The notes under the pieces: model-generated | What the model was told of the DNA's origin: nothing | The model's database searches: none | Seen by the model: only the letters and a program-made list of their open reading frames with translations | Origin: Zanthoxylum bungeanum | Taxonomy: Eukaryota; Streptophyta; Magnoliopsida; Sapindales; Rutaceae | Direction of reading: 5' to 3' | DNA: 64,000 nt | NCBI GenBank assembly: GCA_019454045.1 | Contig: SKCR01038157.1 | Span: 372,001 to 436,000 of the forward strand | Made by a program: the position numbers and the translations under genes | Shown here: in pieces, positions 9,449-20,110 of the stretch | How the letters are laid out: every line of letters begins with the position of its first letter | How positions within the stretch are numbered: the stretch's first letter is position 1

Positions 9449-11960
9449 AAAATAAAAAAAAAATACAATTAGTTGGGGAACGTAATGAGCCTTTCCCTCA
9501 AAATATATGCATCTATTACATGAAATTATAAAATGTAAAGGAAATAAAAACTATCAAAACTGAAAATATGCATATGCTAAAACAAAAATATATATAGATA
9601 TATATTGGCCTTTAGAAAGTTACTTCCACCAAGTGAAATGATGCTCCAAAGGATCAACATCTACATGGAGGATTGATGGGAAGGTTGCCTAAAAGATGAT
9701 AAGAGGGCTTATCATCACCCCCCTCCTGACATTTTTTTTTATTTTGTCTCCCATGGAAGTCCCAAAATACCCTCTTTCTTTCTCAAAAATCCAATTTCCC
9801 AATTAGTCAATAAATCTCAATTTTTTATATATTGATATATATATAAATATTAAAATAAAAAATAACATATATAAATTTTTTATTTTATAATTTTTTTTTT
9901 TTTTTTACTCTTTATATTTATATATTTTTTTTTATTTGTTTAATAAATATTATAAATTTCAGATTTATTATTATTTATTTTGTATTTATTTATTCATTTC
10001 TCAAAAATCCAATTTTCCAATTAGTCAAATATATCTCAATTTTTTATATATTGATAATATATAAAATAACATATATATATATATATATATATATATTTTA
10101 TTTTATTAATTAAATTTGTTATTTTTTAATTTTTTTGCTCTTTATATATATTATTTGTTTAATAAATATTACAAATTTCAGATTTATTATTATTTATTTT
10201 GTGTTTATTTATTCATTTAATTTTTGTGATTCTTTTTTAATTTATTTAACACTACTTATACATTATAAAAATGTTTTCATGTATATTAGAAAAATCAAAA
10301 AATCAAAAAAATTTATTTTATGAATTAATCTAATCTATGTTTATTTTATGAATTAATTTTATTAACAAAAATCAAAAAATTATAAAATATTTCTCATAGA
10401 TTTGAAATAATTAAAAAAATAATATAAAATAATTAAAAAAAAAAAAAGATCGTCCAGGCCCAAGGGGGTCCCCTTGGGGACGATCCTTACTTCCTTTTTT
10501 TTTTTTTTCGAAAATAAAAAAAATTATATTGTTTAAATTATATTTTTTTATACATAAGTAGTATTAATTAAATTAAAATGAATCAAAAAAATAAATGAAT
10601 AGATAAAAAATTTGTAATATTTATTAACAGAAATAAAAAAAATTATAAAATAAAAAATAATTAAAAAATTAATATATATAAATTGTGTAATGTGTAAATT
10701 TTCAAAAATTAAAAAAAAAAATACAATTAGTTGGGGAACGTAATGAGCCTTTCCCTCAAAATACATGAAATTATAAAATGTAAAGGAAATAAAAACTATC
10801 AAAACTGAAAATATGCATATGCTAAAACAAAAATATATATAGATATATATTGGCCTTTAGAAAGTTACTTCCACCAAGTGAAATGATGCTCCAAAGGATC
10901 AACATCTACATGGAGGATTGATGGGAAGGTTGCCTAAAAGATGATAAGAGGGCTTATCATCACCCCCCTCCTGACATTTTTTTTTATTTTGTCTCCCATG
11001 GAAGTCCCAAAATACCCTCTTTCTTTCTCAAAAATCCAATTTCCCAATTAGTCAATAAATCTCAATTTTTTATATATTGATATATATATAAATATAAAAT
11101 AAAAAATAACATATATAAATTTTTTATTTTATAATTTTTTTTTTTTTTTTTTTACTCTTTATATTTATATATTTTTTTTTATTTGTTTAATAAATATTAT
11201 AAATTTCAGATTTATTATTATTTATTTTGTATTTATTTATTCATTTCTCAAAAATCCAATTTTCCAATTAGTCAAATATATCTCAATTTTTTATATATTG
11301 ATATATATATAAAATAACATATATATATATATATATATATATATTTTATTTTATTAATTAAATTTGTTATTTTTTAATTTTTTTGCTCTTTATATATATT
11401 ATTTGTTTAATAAATATTACAAATTTCAGATTTATTATTATTTATTTTGTGTTTATTTATTCATTTAATTTTTGTGATTCTTTTTTAATTTATTTAACAC
11501 TACTTATACATTATAAAAATGTTTTCATGTATATTAGAAAAATCAAAAAATCAAAAAAATTTATTTTATGAATTAATCTAATCTATGTTTATTTTATGAA
11601 TTAATTTTATTAACAAAAATCAAAAAATTATAAAATATTTCTCATAGATTTGAAATAATTAAAAAATAATAATATAAAATAATTAAAAAAAAAAAAAAGA
11701 TCGTCCAGGCCCAAGGGGGTCCCCTTGGGGACGATCCTTACTTCCTTTTTTTTTTTTTTCGAAAATAAAAAAAATTATATTGTTTAAATTATATTTTTTT
11801 ATACATAAGTAGTATTAATTAAATTAAAATGAATCAAAAAAATAATGAATAGATAAAAAATTTGTAATATTTATTAACAGAAATAAAAAAAATTATAAAA
11901 TAAAAAATAATTAAAAAATTAATATATATAAATTGTGTAATGTGTAAATTTTCAAAAATT
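9449..11960. repeat. tandem duplication of a ~1.25-kb AT-rich unit
   Basis: The blocks starting near 9455 and near 10712 (both AATACAATTAGTTGGGG after an A-run) are nearly identical for about 1.25 kb. Differences are a 14-bp indel (near 9503) and A/T-run lengths. Each unit holds host flank, the left part of the Mutator-like MITE, a GC-rich hairpin (about 10449 and 11698) and part of the right arm. Within each unit a block of roughly 230 bp (starting at CTCAAAAATCCAATT) is itself repeated. Breakpoints fall in A-runs. Confidence 0.9.
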
Positions 11961-12074
11961 TAAAAAAAAAAAAAAGTCATAGCAATTATTGATAAGGATA
12001 TTTTAGTAAATAAACAATGAGACAATGGGGAGGGGGGCTGTCAGGTTGGCAGGGAGGGGGGAAGATCAATTTTC
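9703..12074. mobile_element. Mutator-like MITE (foldback), internally duplicated
   Basis: A 9-bp direct repeat AGATGATAA flanks the element (9694-9702 and 12075-12083), the length typical of Mutator-like elements. Termini are C-rich and roughly complementary (CACCCCCCTCCTGACA on the left, GGGGAGGGGGG on the right). The interior is a long AT-rich inverted repeat; arms around 9900-10440 and 10490-10720 pair across a GC-rich centre at about 10449-10490. Without the duplication the element would be about 1.1 kb. No transposase is seen. Confidence 0.65.
10449..10487. repeat. GC-rich hairpin at the centre of the foldback element (copy A; copy B near 11698-11736)
   Basis: GATCGTCC at the left pairs with GGACGATC at the right, with a CCCAAGGGG/CCCCTTGGG core between. 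It is flanked by an A-run on one side and a T-run on the other. It is the only GC-rich island in 2.5 kb of AT-rich DNA and appears unchanged in both copies. Confidence 0.8.
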
Positions 12075-12089
12075 AGATGATAATCAATG

Positions 12090-15084
12090 TTCAATTGGAG
12101 ACGCCAAAATTCTGGCCGCTTGAGGTTATGACATCAACCTTTGACTTTTTATTTTTATATTTTTATTTAAAATTTCGCTTCGCTAAAATTCTGAAGATGC
12201 TAAAAACCTTTGATTTTTTAACGTCACCTCAATAAAAATCATATATATATTTTTTAATTATTTTGACTTTTAACGTCACCAAAACTTTGGTGACGTTAAA
12301 AACTTTGGACTTTTAGCGTCACTTATAAATTGACGACACTAAAGGATAAACTTTTCAAAAAAATTTGGTAATATATTTTCCCCTTTAAGAATTAAATTTA
12401 AAATTTTGACTTTTAGCGTCGACAATGGTGACGCAAAAAGTAAAAAATATCGACGCTAAAAGTTAAAATTTTGGCAAAAATATTTCAGTTTAGTGAGGAC
12501 TTGGCGTTGCGAAAAGTCAAATTTTTCTATAAATATTTATTTATTTTTTTCATTTGCACTCATTCTCTCTATTTTTCTATCATATTCATTTTTTCTTTGT
12601 TTTATTGTTTTATTTTTGTGTTTTATGTTAACATCTTTGACCGGTGATAAACACACACGTAACGCAAACGCACATATCACTCAATTAGTATAAAATGTAT
12701 CGATCCCACGAGGACTTAATACATAAGCTATTAATTTATTGAAGTTAATTTTCTACAAGTATCTAATTGATTTGATTGTTGATTGAATTGTGATTTTTAC
12801 TAAAGACAAATAATTAAAATAATGCGAAAGTAAATTAAGGAAAAATCAATATTATAAAGCTATCTAGGATTGTAAGTCCTTCCAATATCTTTTAAAGATG
12901 AAGTTTCTCATGTTTGTGTAATATATCAGTTTATTAACCTGAAACACAAAAATATGCAAAAGCCTCTATCGATGGTCAGCTGCAAACATCCAAAGTAATC
13001 CAATTAACTATATATCTATGTTAACCAAGAAACTCTGAATTCATTAAGATTAAGTTCCAATTGTGGCTACCCACGCTCGACAGGTATATGTCTATCTTGG
13101 AATGAAATCTACCGTAAGGGAACTTTACCCTAAGGTGAGATCGTGAGCTATTGAATCTAAGACTGAAACCTAAAATCATTTCGTCAAGTTCATTTTAAGT
13201 TTACCAAATCAATATTATTAGTGGCCAATTAATAAGAAGCATTAAGTTTAAGACTCAATAAATAACTAATATATTACCTAAGACACAAAATAACCAACTT
13301 ATAAACCAATGATATTGGAATTCATCACGACCCTAGATACGGTATTTAGTTACAACACATACCTATGATTATTAAAGACATAAATAAAGAAAACATAATA
13401 AAACAAACTTGAAAATTGAAAAGGTAAAATAAAACAATAAAATAATATATTGGGGGTTAGAGGATCCACTTTTATTACTTCTAATTTAGAAATCTCTCTT
13501 ATTATAATATATAAAGTTGAGTTATATTACCAACCGATCATATAGGCGGTATCCTGATTAAGTCAGATTTTTAATTAATTACAACCGACCATAAAGGCGG
13601 TATCCAATTAAGTCAGGTTAAAATTAATTTAATTAAGTCCAACTGACCAATAAGGCGGTATCCAATTAAGTCAGGTTTTAAGATAATTTATATATTATAA
13701 CTAAGAGAAATTAATCTAAATTATAATAATAAAAGTTTTATCTTTCACCCTAACAGAAAGAAGTTACATACTCATGCTTAAAGTAAAAGAAAGAAAGATT
13801 TATTACTTAAAATAAAAATTAAATACAAGAAAGCTGTAAATAAACAAGCAAGATACTATTTTCTTAGTATTCTAAGAAATTTTTCAGAAGAAAGTATGAA
13901 GAAAATCAAATGAAATCAGCCTTTATTTATAGGCATCAATCCGCATCACGAAGCGTGAAGGCTTGCGCGTCGCGACGTGCGCTACAGTGAATGGCGGCTG
14001 TCGGTAGACTCAATTATTGGCTCGGCGTCGCGACGAGTGAAGGCTTGGCATCGCGACGCTGGCGTCATGCTGACGCAAGGAATGACGCGTGTCGACAGAC
14101 TGAATTATTGTGCTGACGTAATGATGACTTAAGTGATGACGTGTCGTTAGGCTGAATTATTGGCTGACGTCATGATGATGTGTCGTCAGGCTGAATTATT
14201 GGCTGACATCATGATGACGTGGTGATGATGTGGCGATGACGAGTGTCAGCAGCATAGTAACTGAGGCGCGTCGCGACACAAAAGGTGTGCGCGTCGCGAC
14301 ATGAATTTCCATTTTTGCCATTTTTGTCCGTTTTTCACCGTTTTAGCCCCGACTTGATTCCATTGAGTCATGAAATCTTGTTTGTCTACAAAATAACACA
14401 AACACATCAAATTATTCACAAAACTCGAGAAACTATACAAAATATTAAGTAAAATGGGCGGTAAATATTGATATATTTTCGCTCATCAATCTTATATTTT
14501 GGTTTTATTTTTGTTTGTAGAAGAATAAGATGAAGAGAATGAACATGAAGATGAGGAAAGTTAAGATGAAGAAATTGAATATATAGATGAAGAACATTAA
14601 TTTACATGAAGATGAATATGAAAAACATTAATTTTGTATTTAAATATTTCATATATGTAATTTATCATTTATTTTTGTTTAACGTAATAAATTCTGTAAT
14701 TTTATGTTTAATATCAATAATTTAATTCATTTTTTGATTAATTTTTAATAAATGTATTATTATTTGTAATTATTTATAAATAAATATATTAGAATTTAAG
14801 AAAATAAATTACTATAAATTATTATACAAATTATAATGAATATTAATTATTTTTTTAATTTTGACTTTTAGCGTCACCAAATTGACGTCGCTAAAAGTCA
14901 ATATTTGGCGACACTAAAAGTTAAAATTTCATTGTTAAAACTCAACTTTTAGCGTCGCTACTATTGGCGACACTAATAGTCTTGAGCGTCTGATTTTTAG
15001 CACTGGAGTTTTGCATCGCTGTTCGATGTCGTTAAAATTTTTTGCATCGCTAGATGAAAGCTAAAGATTCATATACTTGTAGTG
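12090..15084 (-). mobile_element. non-autonomous CACTA element, left end not found, interrupted by a solo LTR
   Basis: The right end, read on the minus strand, begins CACTACAAG (15076-15084), the CACTA terminus. Subterminal regions at about 12090-12500 and 14860-15050 carry many copies, in both orientations, of TTTTAGCGTC/GACGCTAAAA, as is usual for transposase-binding arrays of plant CACTA elements. The middle is AT-rich without transposase. A CACTA terminus at the left was not located, so the left boundary is approximate. A solo LTR at 12638-14488 splits it. Confidence 0.6.
12638..14488 (-). mobile_element. solo LTR (gypsy-like family), copy 1
   Basis: The unit starts TGACCGG and ends CTCATCA on the plus strand (TG...CA), 1851 bp, flanked by the perfect 5-bp duplication ATCTT (12633-12637, 14489-14493). 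No internal retrotransposon domain or second LTR is attached, so it is a solo LTR left by recombination. It contains repeated GGCGGTATCC...TTAAGTCAGG segments at 13530-13680 and repeated TCGCGA palindromes at 13930-14310. The minus orientation is inferred from its TCCTCGTGGGATCGATAC end. The copy at 58424-60737 is the same family. Confidence 0.88.
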
Positions 15085-15849
15085 AACATTCATTGCATCC
15101 AATTTTTACACTGAGTTCCAGCAACCAACTCCGCAAGATCTTGCATGTGAATATATTGCCCAGATATTCATATTTTACATGTTGAAAAAAGCACCTTGAA
15201 AGTAAAAACATAAAACACTCATCACCAAAAGCTTCTAAAGATTGATCCTCAGTTGATAACTGTACGTGCCAAATTTGGACCCGAGGGTAAAATTGGCTTT
15301 TCACGTCAAAATTCAATACCAAAAGCCCACAAATATTGGCCCTTAAAAATCATATTGGAAAACCCAGCCCAAAAGACTTTATTCCACCGGTACATAACAC
15401 TACAAATGAAAAGCCAAATAAGTAGACAGCATAAAACATGGTTGTTACTAACTATTTTTACTTTTTCTAAACACGAATACGTGCAACGCCGAAAGTTGGT
15501 TCCAAGACACGTTGTGGGTTCCATAGCCAAATATATCAGCACATTGTAGACCCATTACCAGCTTTTATCACAGCTACAAAATAATCACTTTTCAGATCTA
15601 TGAAAGGGAAGATAACTCAGGGTTCAAAGGCAGGCTTGACATCATTCTTACAAACTTCTATTCTCTGACACAAGTTCTGAGAATTTCTTTCCTTTGTCAC
15701 CGCCCTCACGGCTATCAAAAGAAAGTAAGGTAATAATAATCCTTATTTCCGCATATTACATAATGGCAGCTCATTTCACTATACTGACTTGAGCGTCGGA
15801 GTGTACCCGGCACCCACCATACCGGTGGTAGTCTACTCCCGTTCACTCT
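15085..15849. other. intergenic, no gene seen
   Basis: Moderately GC sequence with several short open frames on both strands that show no family similarity I recognise. Probably decayed sequence downstream of the NLR relic. Confidence 0.4.
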
Positions 15850-16480
15850 ATCTTTGTTTTGCAGGATCGTTAATGCCCCCAACCTACAAATTCTGATTGT
15901 GGATCTCGGGCGAATCCAGCATCCACAATAACCCAAGAAACCCTTCTGCCATCCAAAGCAAAACCAGCTGTTCCTTTTCAATCTCAAAAATCCTTTGGAA
16001 ACAATGCACAATAAGCAAAACATTGTTTTAAGTGTGAAGGGAGATTATTGTAACTAAGCTCAAGTATTGGTAATTAAAATATCATTTCCATCCTGATTTG
16101 TTTTTGATAATTCTTCCTCCCTAAACCGTAACCAATAAGCTTCTGTTAAAGAGCATAAGCAAGGTGGTTATGTTTTGAGAAGAAGTTTCGTACCTCTTTC
16201 ATGGCTTTATTTCCAGGCATCATCTTTCCAGTGGAGAGATCATCCAATAAATCATCTGCGGCGTAAACTGCCTCTGTATCCAAATAGTGACCGCATGGTT
16301 GCGCCTGCTGTGCTGTTCTTCAGCATCGAGAAGTACAGCATGTATGGTTTCAACAGTAGCCCTGCGCTCGGTGAGTTCATCTTGAACGCCAAAGGCCAAT
16401 CCAATTTCATGGAAAATCTGGGCAAGATCTTCCAAGCAGTGTCAAAGAGAAGCCCTTGAGCCACGATCGAGTGAGTGAAT
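15850..16480 (-). pseudogene. CC-NBS-LRR disease-resistance gene relic
   Basis: Two separated pieces of a CC-NLR are readable. The coiled-coil (Rx-N) piece at about 16480-16165 contains EIGLAFGVQDEL, AVLLDAEEQ and, after a frameshift near 16270, VYAADDLLDDLST and KEVRNFFSKHN. The ARC2 piece at about 16070-15900 contains LELSYNNLPSHLKQCFAYC, ALFPKDF, a one-base frameshift, then EQLVLLWMAEGFL. The P-loop, kinase-2, RNBS and GLPL motifs between them are absent, and no LRR follows. The gene has lost most of its NB-ARC by deletion and cannot encode a functional receptor. Confidence 0.85.
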
Positions 16481-17695
16481 TTGGAAAGTAAGAATGCAAA
16501 TGAATTCAGGATCCGACGCTTCTTTTGCTTAAATGTTGGTGTTGCTGGCCTGCCTCCTTTTCTAGCGTTTCCTGGAATTTTCACATTCCCACTTGGCTGG
16601 GGCCCGAGACGGGAGTGTACTTTGTTGAGGAGCCTTTTTGGTTTTCATTACAGCCTCAGCCTGTAAAGGAAAAATCATCAGTTCCACACCCCCATCATCA
16701 TTTTCATGTTAGTTGGTTTCTTGGAGCTTAAGCTTTTCAATTCTAAGTTTTTATTCATAGCTTAGCTAATAATTCTAGTAGTGAGTAGTGAATGGTGACG
16801 ATCAATTTGGTCAAAAGTTAATTCCAAATCATTAAACCACGATAAAGAAAATCAAACTGCAGTTCGACATCCCCACACGCACAAACCTGGTGGGTTTCTT
16901 GGAGCTTTGCTATTTATTACACTTTTTTCCAACGACAAACTCTCTATCTCATTGGTTAAACTCTTACATTTTCTCTCTTCAATTCTAATTTTTATCGACA
17001 AGGATCCATGACAAACAATGCTAACAAAAATGATGCATTAAACCTATGAGATGATTTCATGACTTTTGCCTTTAGTTGTAATTAAAAACATGACTTAAAA
17101 GCCTGCCTTAAAAAACCTGTCAAAACTAGATACTTTCCCAAGTGTTAGCACGTTGCATCAAACCAAATTAGAAGCTCTGGCTATGCAAATATTGATAACC
17201 TTTAACAACTCATTCAGAGCTTTCTGCGTTTCTACTTTGTAAAGTAAGATCATCAACATGATTGAAGCACCCACTCTGAATCCACAGCTATGAATGATGA
17301 TTTTATAAAATGTAAAACAAATTTACAACACAGAGCGTTAAGAAACGCAAATTCTAAAATATTGAATCTGGGATAAAGTTGCTTGGTAGGAAAGTCTAGT
17401 CAATGTAACAATGGAAACAGTACACAATAAGCTGTGAATGCAACAGCTATATGAAGAGAACATAACACCACAAAAACAAGACCTATATCATAAATGTGAT
17501 TAACGCTACTCTCTCTCATCTATGGCAATTCACCAACTCATTCCTCCATACCAGCTCCACCATCATCTGAGACAGATTTAATACACAGCTGTAGGATTAG
17601 TTTCTAAGAGCCCTGATTGAAATATGTGACGATAATAACATTCAAATATCAAAATCACCTGTCAATGATCTCTTCCACACTCTTTGAATTGCAAA
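16481..17695. other. intergenic and 3' flank of the MUB gene
   Basis: No coding exon recognised. The last 200 bp or so before 17696 are the likely 3' UTR of the MUB gene on the minus strand. Confidence 0.4.
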
Positions 17696-19238
17696 TTATA
17701 AAATAACACAAACACATTTGTTCTGCTTCGGTTGGCTAGCTGCTTTCTTTTCTGCTATATTAAAAATAATAAAACGCTTTTAATTGGTAGCACGCAAACA
17801 TCAAAACGCAACAATTAAATAAACTTTGTGAGTTGGGGAAAAGGCTGAAGATATTAGGTAATCACATACGAGTAGTCGGATGTAGTTTGGTGTTTTTTCC
17901 CACTTAGGAGGTGATCAATGATTGAAGTTTACAACTTGAAAAGACAAATGCTTTGAAATAAAGAGTTTGGAAACCTCAAACGTGAAACAAAGGTGAAATG
18001 TTGATAACTTTTTAAGCATTTCTCAACCAAAAAAGAAGAAGATAAGAATGAAGAAAGGAATCATGTCAATCCTAATATATAAGATTTTCTGTCAACTATA
18101 GCATATGTTTCCAGGATTCTTAACCCAAAACAGCCTAACGGAAGAGGAGTTATTTTTAGCTAAACAGTTTCTGGATTATCAGACAATATTGCAGCCCCTA
18201 TTTTTCCAAAATAATAACAATAATAAGTTTACCTTTTTCTGCAGAAGGAGGTTGAAGAACAACATGCATGGTTGTAACTCCCCCAGGGATATCACACAGT
18301 GGACTCCGGCACTCTCCCACCGTTCTGTTGTTCTCCAGTATTTTTCCAGCACTTATTAACTTTACATCTTTCACAGTCCTTGGACCATTATCTTTCTCTG
18401 TCCAGAATAATTACGTTAATAAACACGTGCATATTTTAACAGAACAAGTAGCAAATGAGGGATTGTTTTATAACCATATTGTAGGCAAGAAGAAGACAAA
18501 ATCCAAAGCAACACAACCTTAGGCATATCAATCATCCAGAGACTCAGACTAACACCTACCAATTATGATTGAATAAAAGCAGGAAAGGTAGCAAACAACT
18601 TAGCAGTAATGTTCATTTAACCACCATTAAGAGCAGCGGAATGCTTTTTATGCAAATTAAATGAGATAAGATCACATACAAATGGAATTATATGTTGAGG
18701 TTTCATCAGCCTTAAAAAAATGTCTCCAGTGTTGTTTAAAAATATTTATTCTTTTAGTTGCCTTCAAAAGATCATGCACACCTCAAGATTTCGTTAAGCA
18801 GCCTATTTCAGAATTTTGCCATAAATTTGATGATCCCTGTGCACTAAAAATGTTGATACATATATTAATATGACATGTGATATAAAAGGAGATGGAATTA
18901 ATAAAATTTGTGGATAAGGATTTTTTTTTCCAAAAATACATCAGCAGACAGAAGTAAATATATAATTCGAACAATAATACATTCTCTGACATCATTTTAC
19001 AAGTTTTTAGTCATGACAATGTTCTATAATGAAACAGTAACCAAACCAGAATTCCAATTAATAAACAATACAAAGTTCTATATTAATGGAATTTACCAAA
19101 CTAACCTTTAGGCCATTGGGCAAGAACACTTTCCTTCAAGGTTGCAACACTGGTAGCAGCAGGAAAGCTCTTTGGACCAATATCTGATCCATCTGTCAAC
19201 CGAAATTTGATCTCTAACTGGTCTTGCACACTTGCCAT
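17696..19238 (-). CDS. MUB: membrane-anchored ubiquitin-fold protein (MUB)
   Basis: Three exons on the minus strand: 19238-19106, 18397-18233 and 17751-17696, giving 117 aa, the usual MUB length. Exon 1 encodes MASVQDQLEIKFRLTDGSDI and PKSFPAATSVATLKESVLAQ. Exon 2 encodes the rest of the ubiquitin-like fold (NGPRTVKDVKLISAGKILEN, then TTMHVVLQPPSAEK). Exon 3 ends QNKCVCVIL, a CaaX box (CVIL) predicted to be geranylgeranylated, with a nearby Cys for palmitoylation. The family anchors at the plasma membrane and docks group VI E2 ubiquitin-conjugating enzymes. The Leu in CVIL favours GGTase I. Introns are GT-AG; the last acceptor is a TAGCAG tandem. Confidence 0.92.
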
Positions 19239-20110
19239 TCCAAAGCTCTTCTGATTGATCCAAGGACCTCAAAGACTTTATAATCAAATCTCGGATATCT
19301 TCACTGAATCAAATTATATATCAAACCTCAACAGGTTACTTTGAGCAATCAAAAACCCACCAGAATACTCAAATCAAATCCTCAAAAAGTTGTAGTGCTC
19401 AAAATTCTCACTTTGGTGCGCTGCACAGTCCAAAAACAAGCAAAGGCAGAAAAAGAAAAGATAACTTTGAGTTTGGATATATGCTACGACGAATCAAATA
19501 TCTAGAATTGGAAACTAACTAAAGGAAAAACAATCATAGAGACATCAATTTGGATTTCAAGCAACCAAAATTAGCATCATTATTCTCAGTTTGATTAATC
19601 CATAAATAGAACAAAACCATACCAAATCCATAAATAAAGATGCACAAACAAAAGCAACAAAACGTCCAAAGGGACTCCTTTTATATGACACAATCAACTA
19701 AAATCCTAATCTGGGACACCTCAAAACCAATCAAGAAAACAAAACATATATTCAATAGAATCCGAAAACCTTGATGGGTTATCTTACTTGCCTCAACAAC
19801 TGATCTGGGTCACACTCTTAAATCCCAGTTATTGTCGCAAAAATTCCAAAACCTGAAGAAGAAGAAACAAGGTGATGGCTTTTTCAATAGTTAATAACAA
19901 AGAGAGGAAATAAAATAAGAGCCTGGAGAGGAGGCAATTTCAGAGTCTTGTAATTCAAATAAATCCAAGGTCAATGCTTCCATTTATTGCCTTCTCCTTC
20001 CAATCTCCTAGGCTATGGAAGTGGACAAATTCTTCTCTCTCTTTTAAGACGGTGATCCTTTTCCTAACTTCCAATCTCACGGACGTTAATTAGACATCTC
20101 TTTTCGTGTC
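19239..20110 (-). promoter_or_regulatory. 5' UTR and promoter region of the MUB gene
   Basis: Upstream of the MUB start. A possible 5'-UTR intron runs (minus strand) from a donor near 19786 (CAA|GTAAGAT) to an acceptor near 19254 (CAATCAG). Placement is by consensus only. Confidence 0.35.

Noticed and set aside
10135..10323. 62-codon open frame, repeated identically at 11383-11571
   Set aside because: It is a by-product of the AT-rich duplicated unit: Ile/Phe/Tyr-rich translation of the foldback arm, no family resemblance.
12010..12235. 72-codon frame starting MRQWGGG
   Set aside because: It crosses the Mutator-like MITE terminus into CACTA sequence and has no domain.
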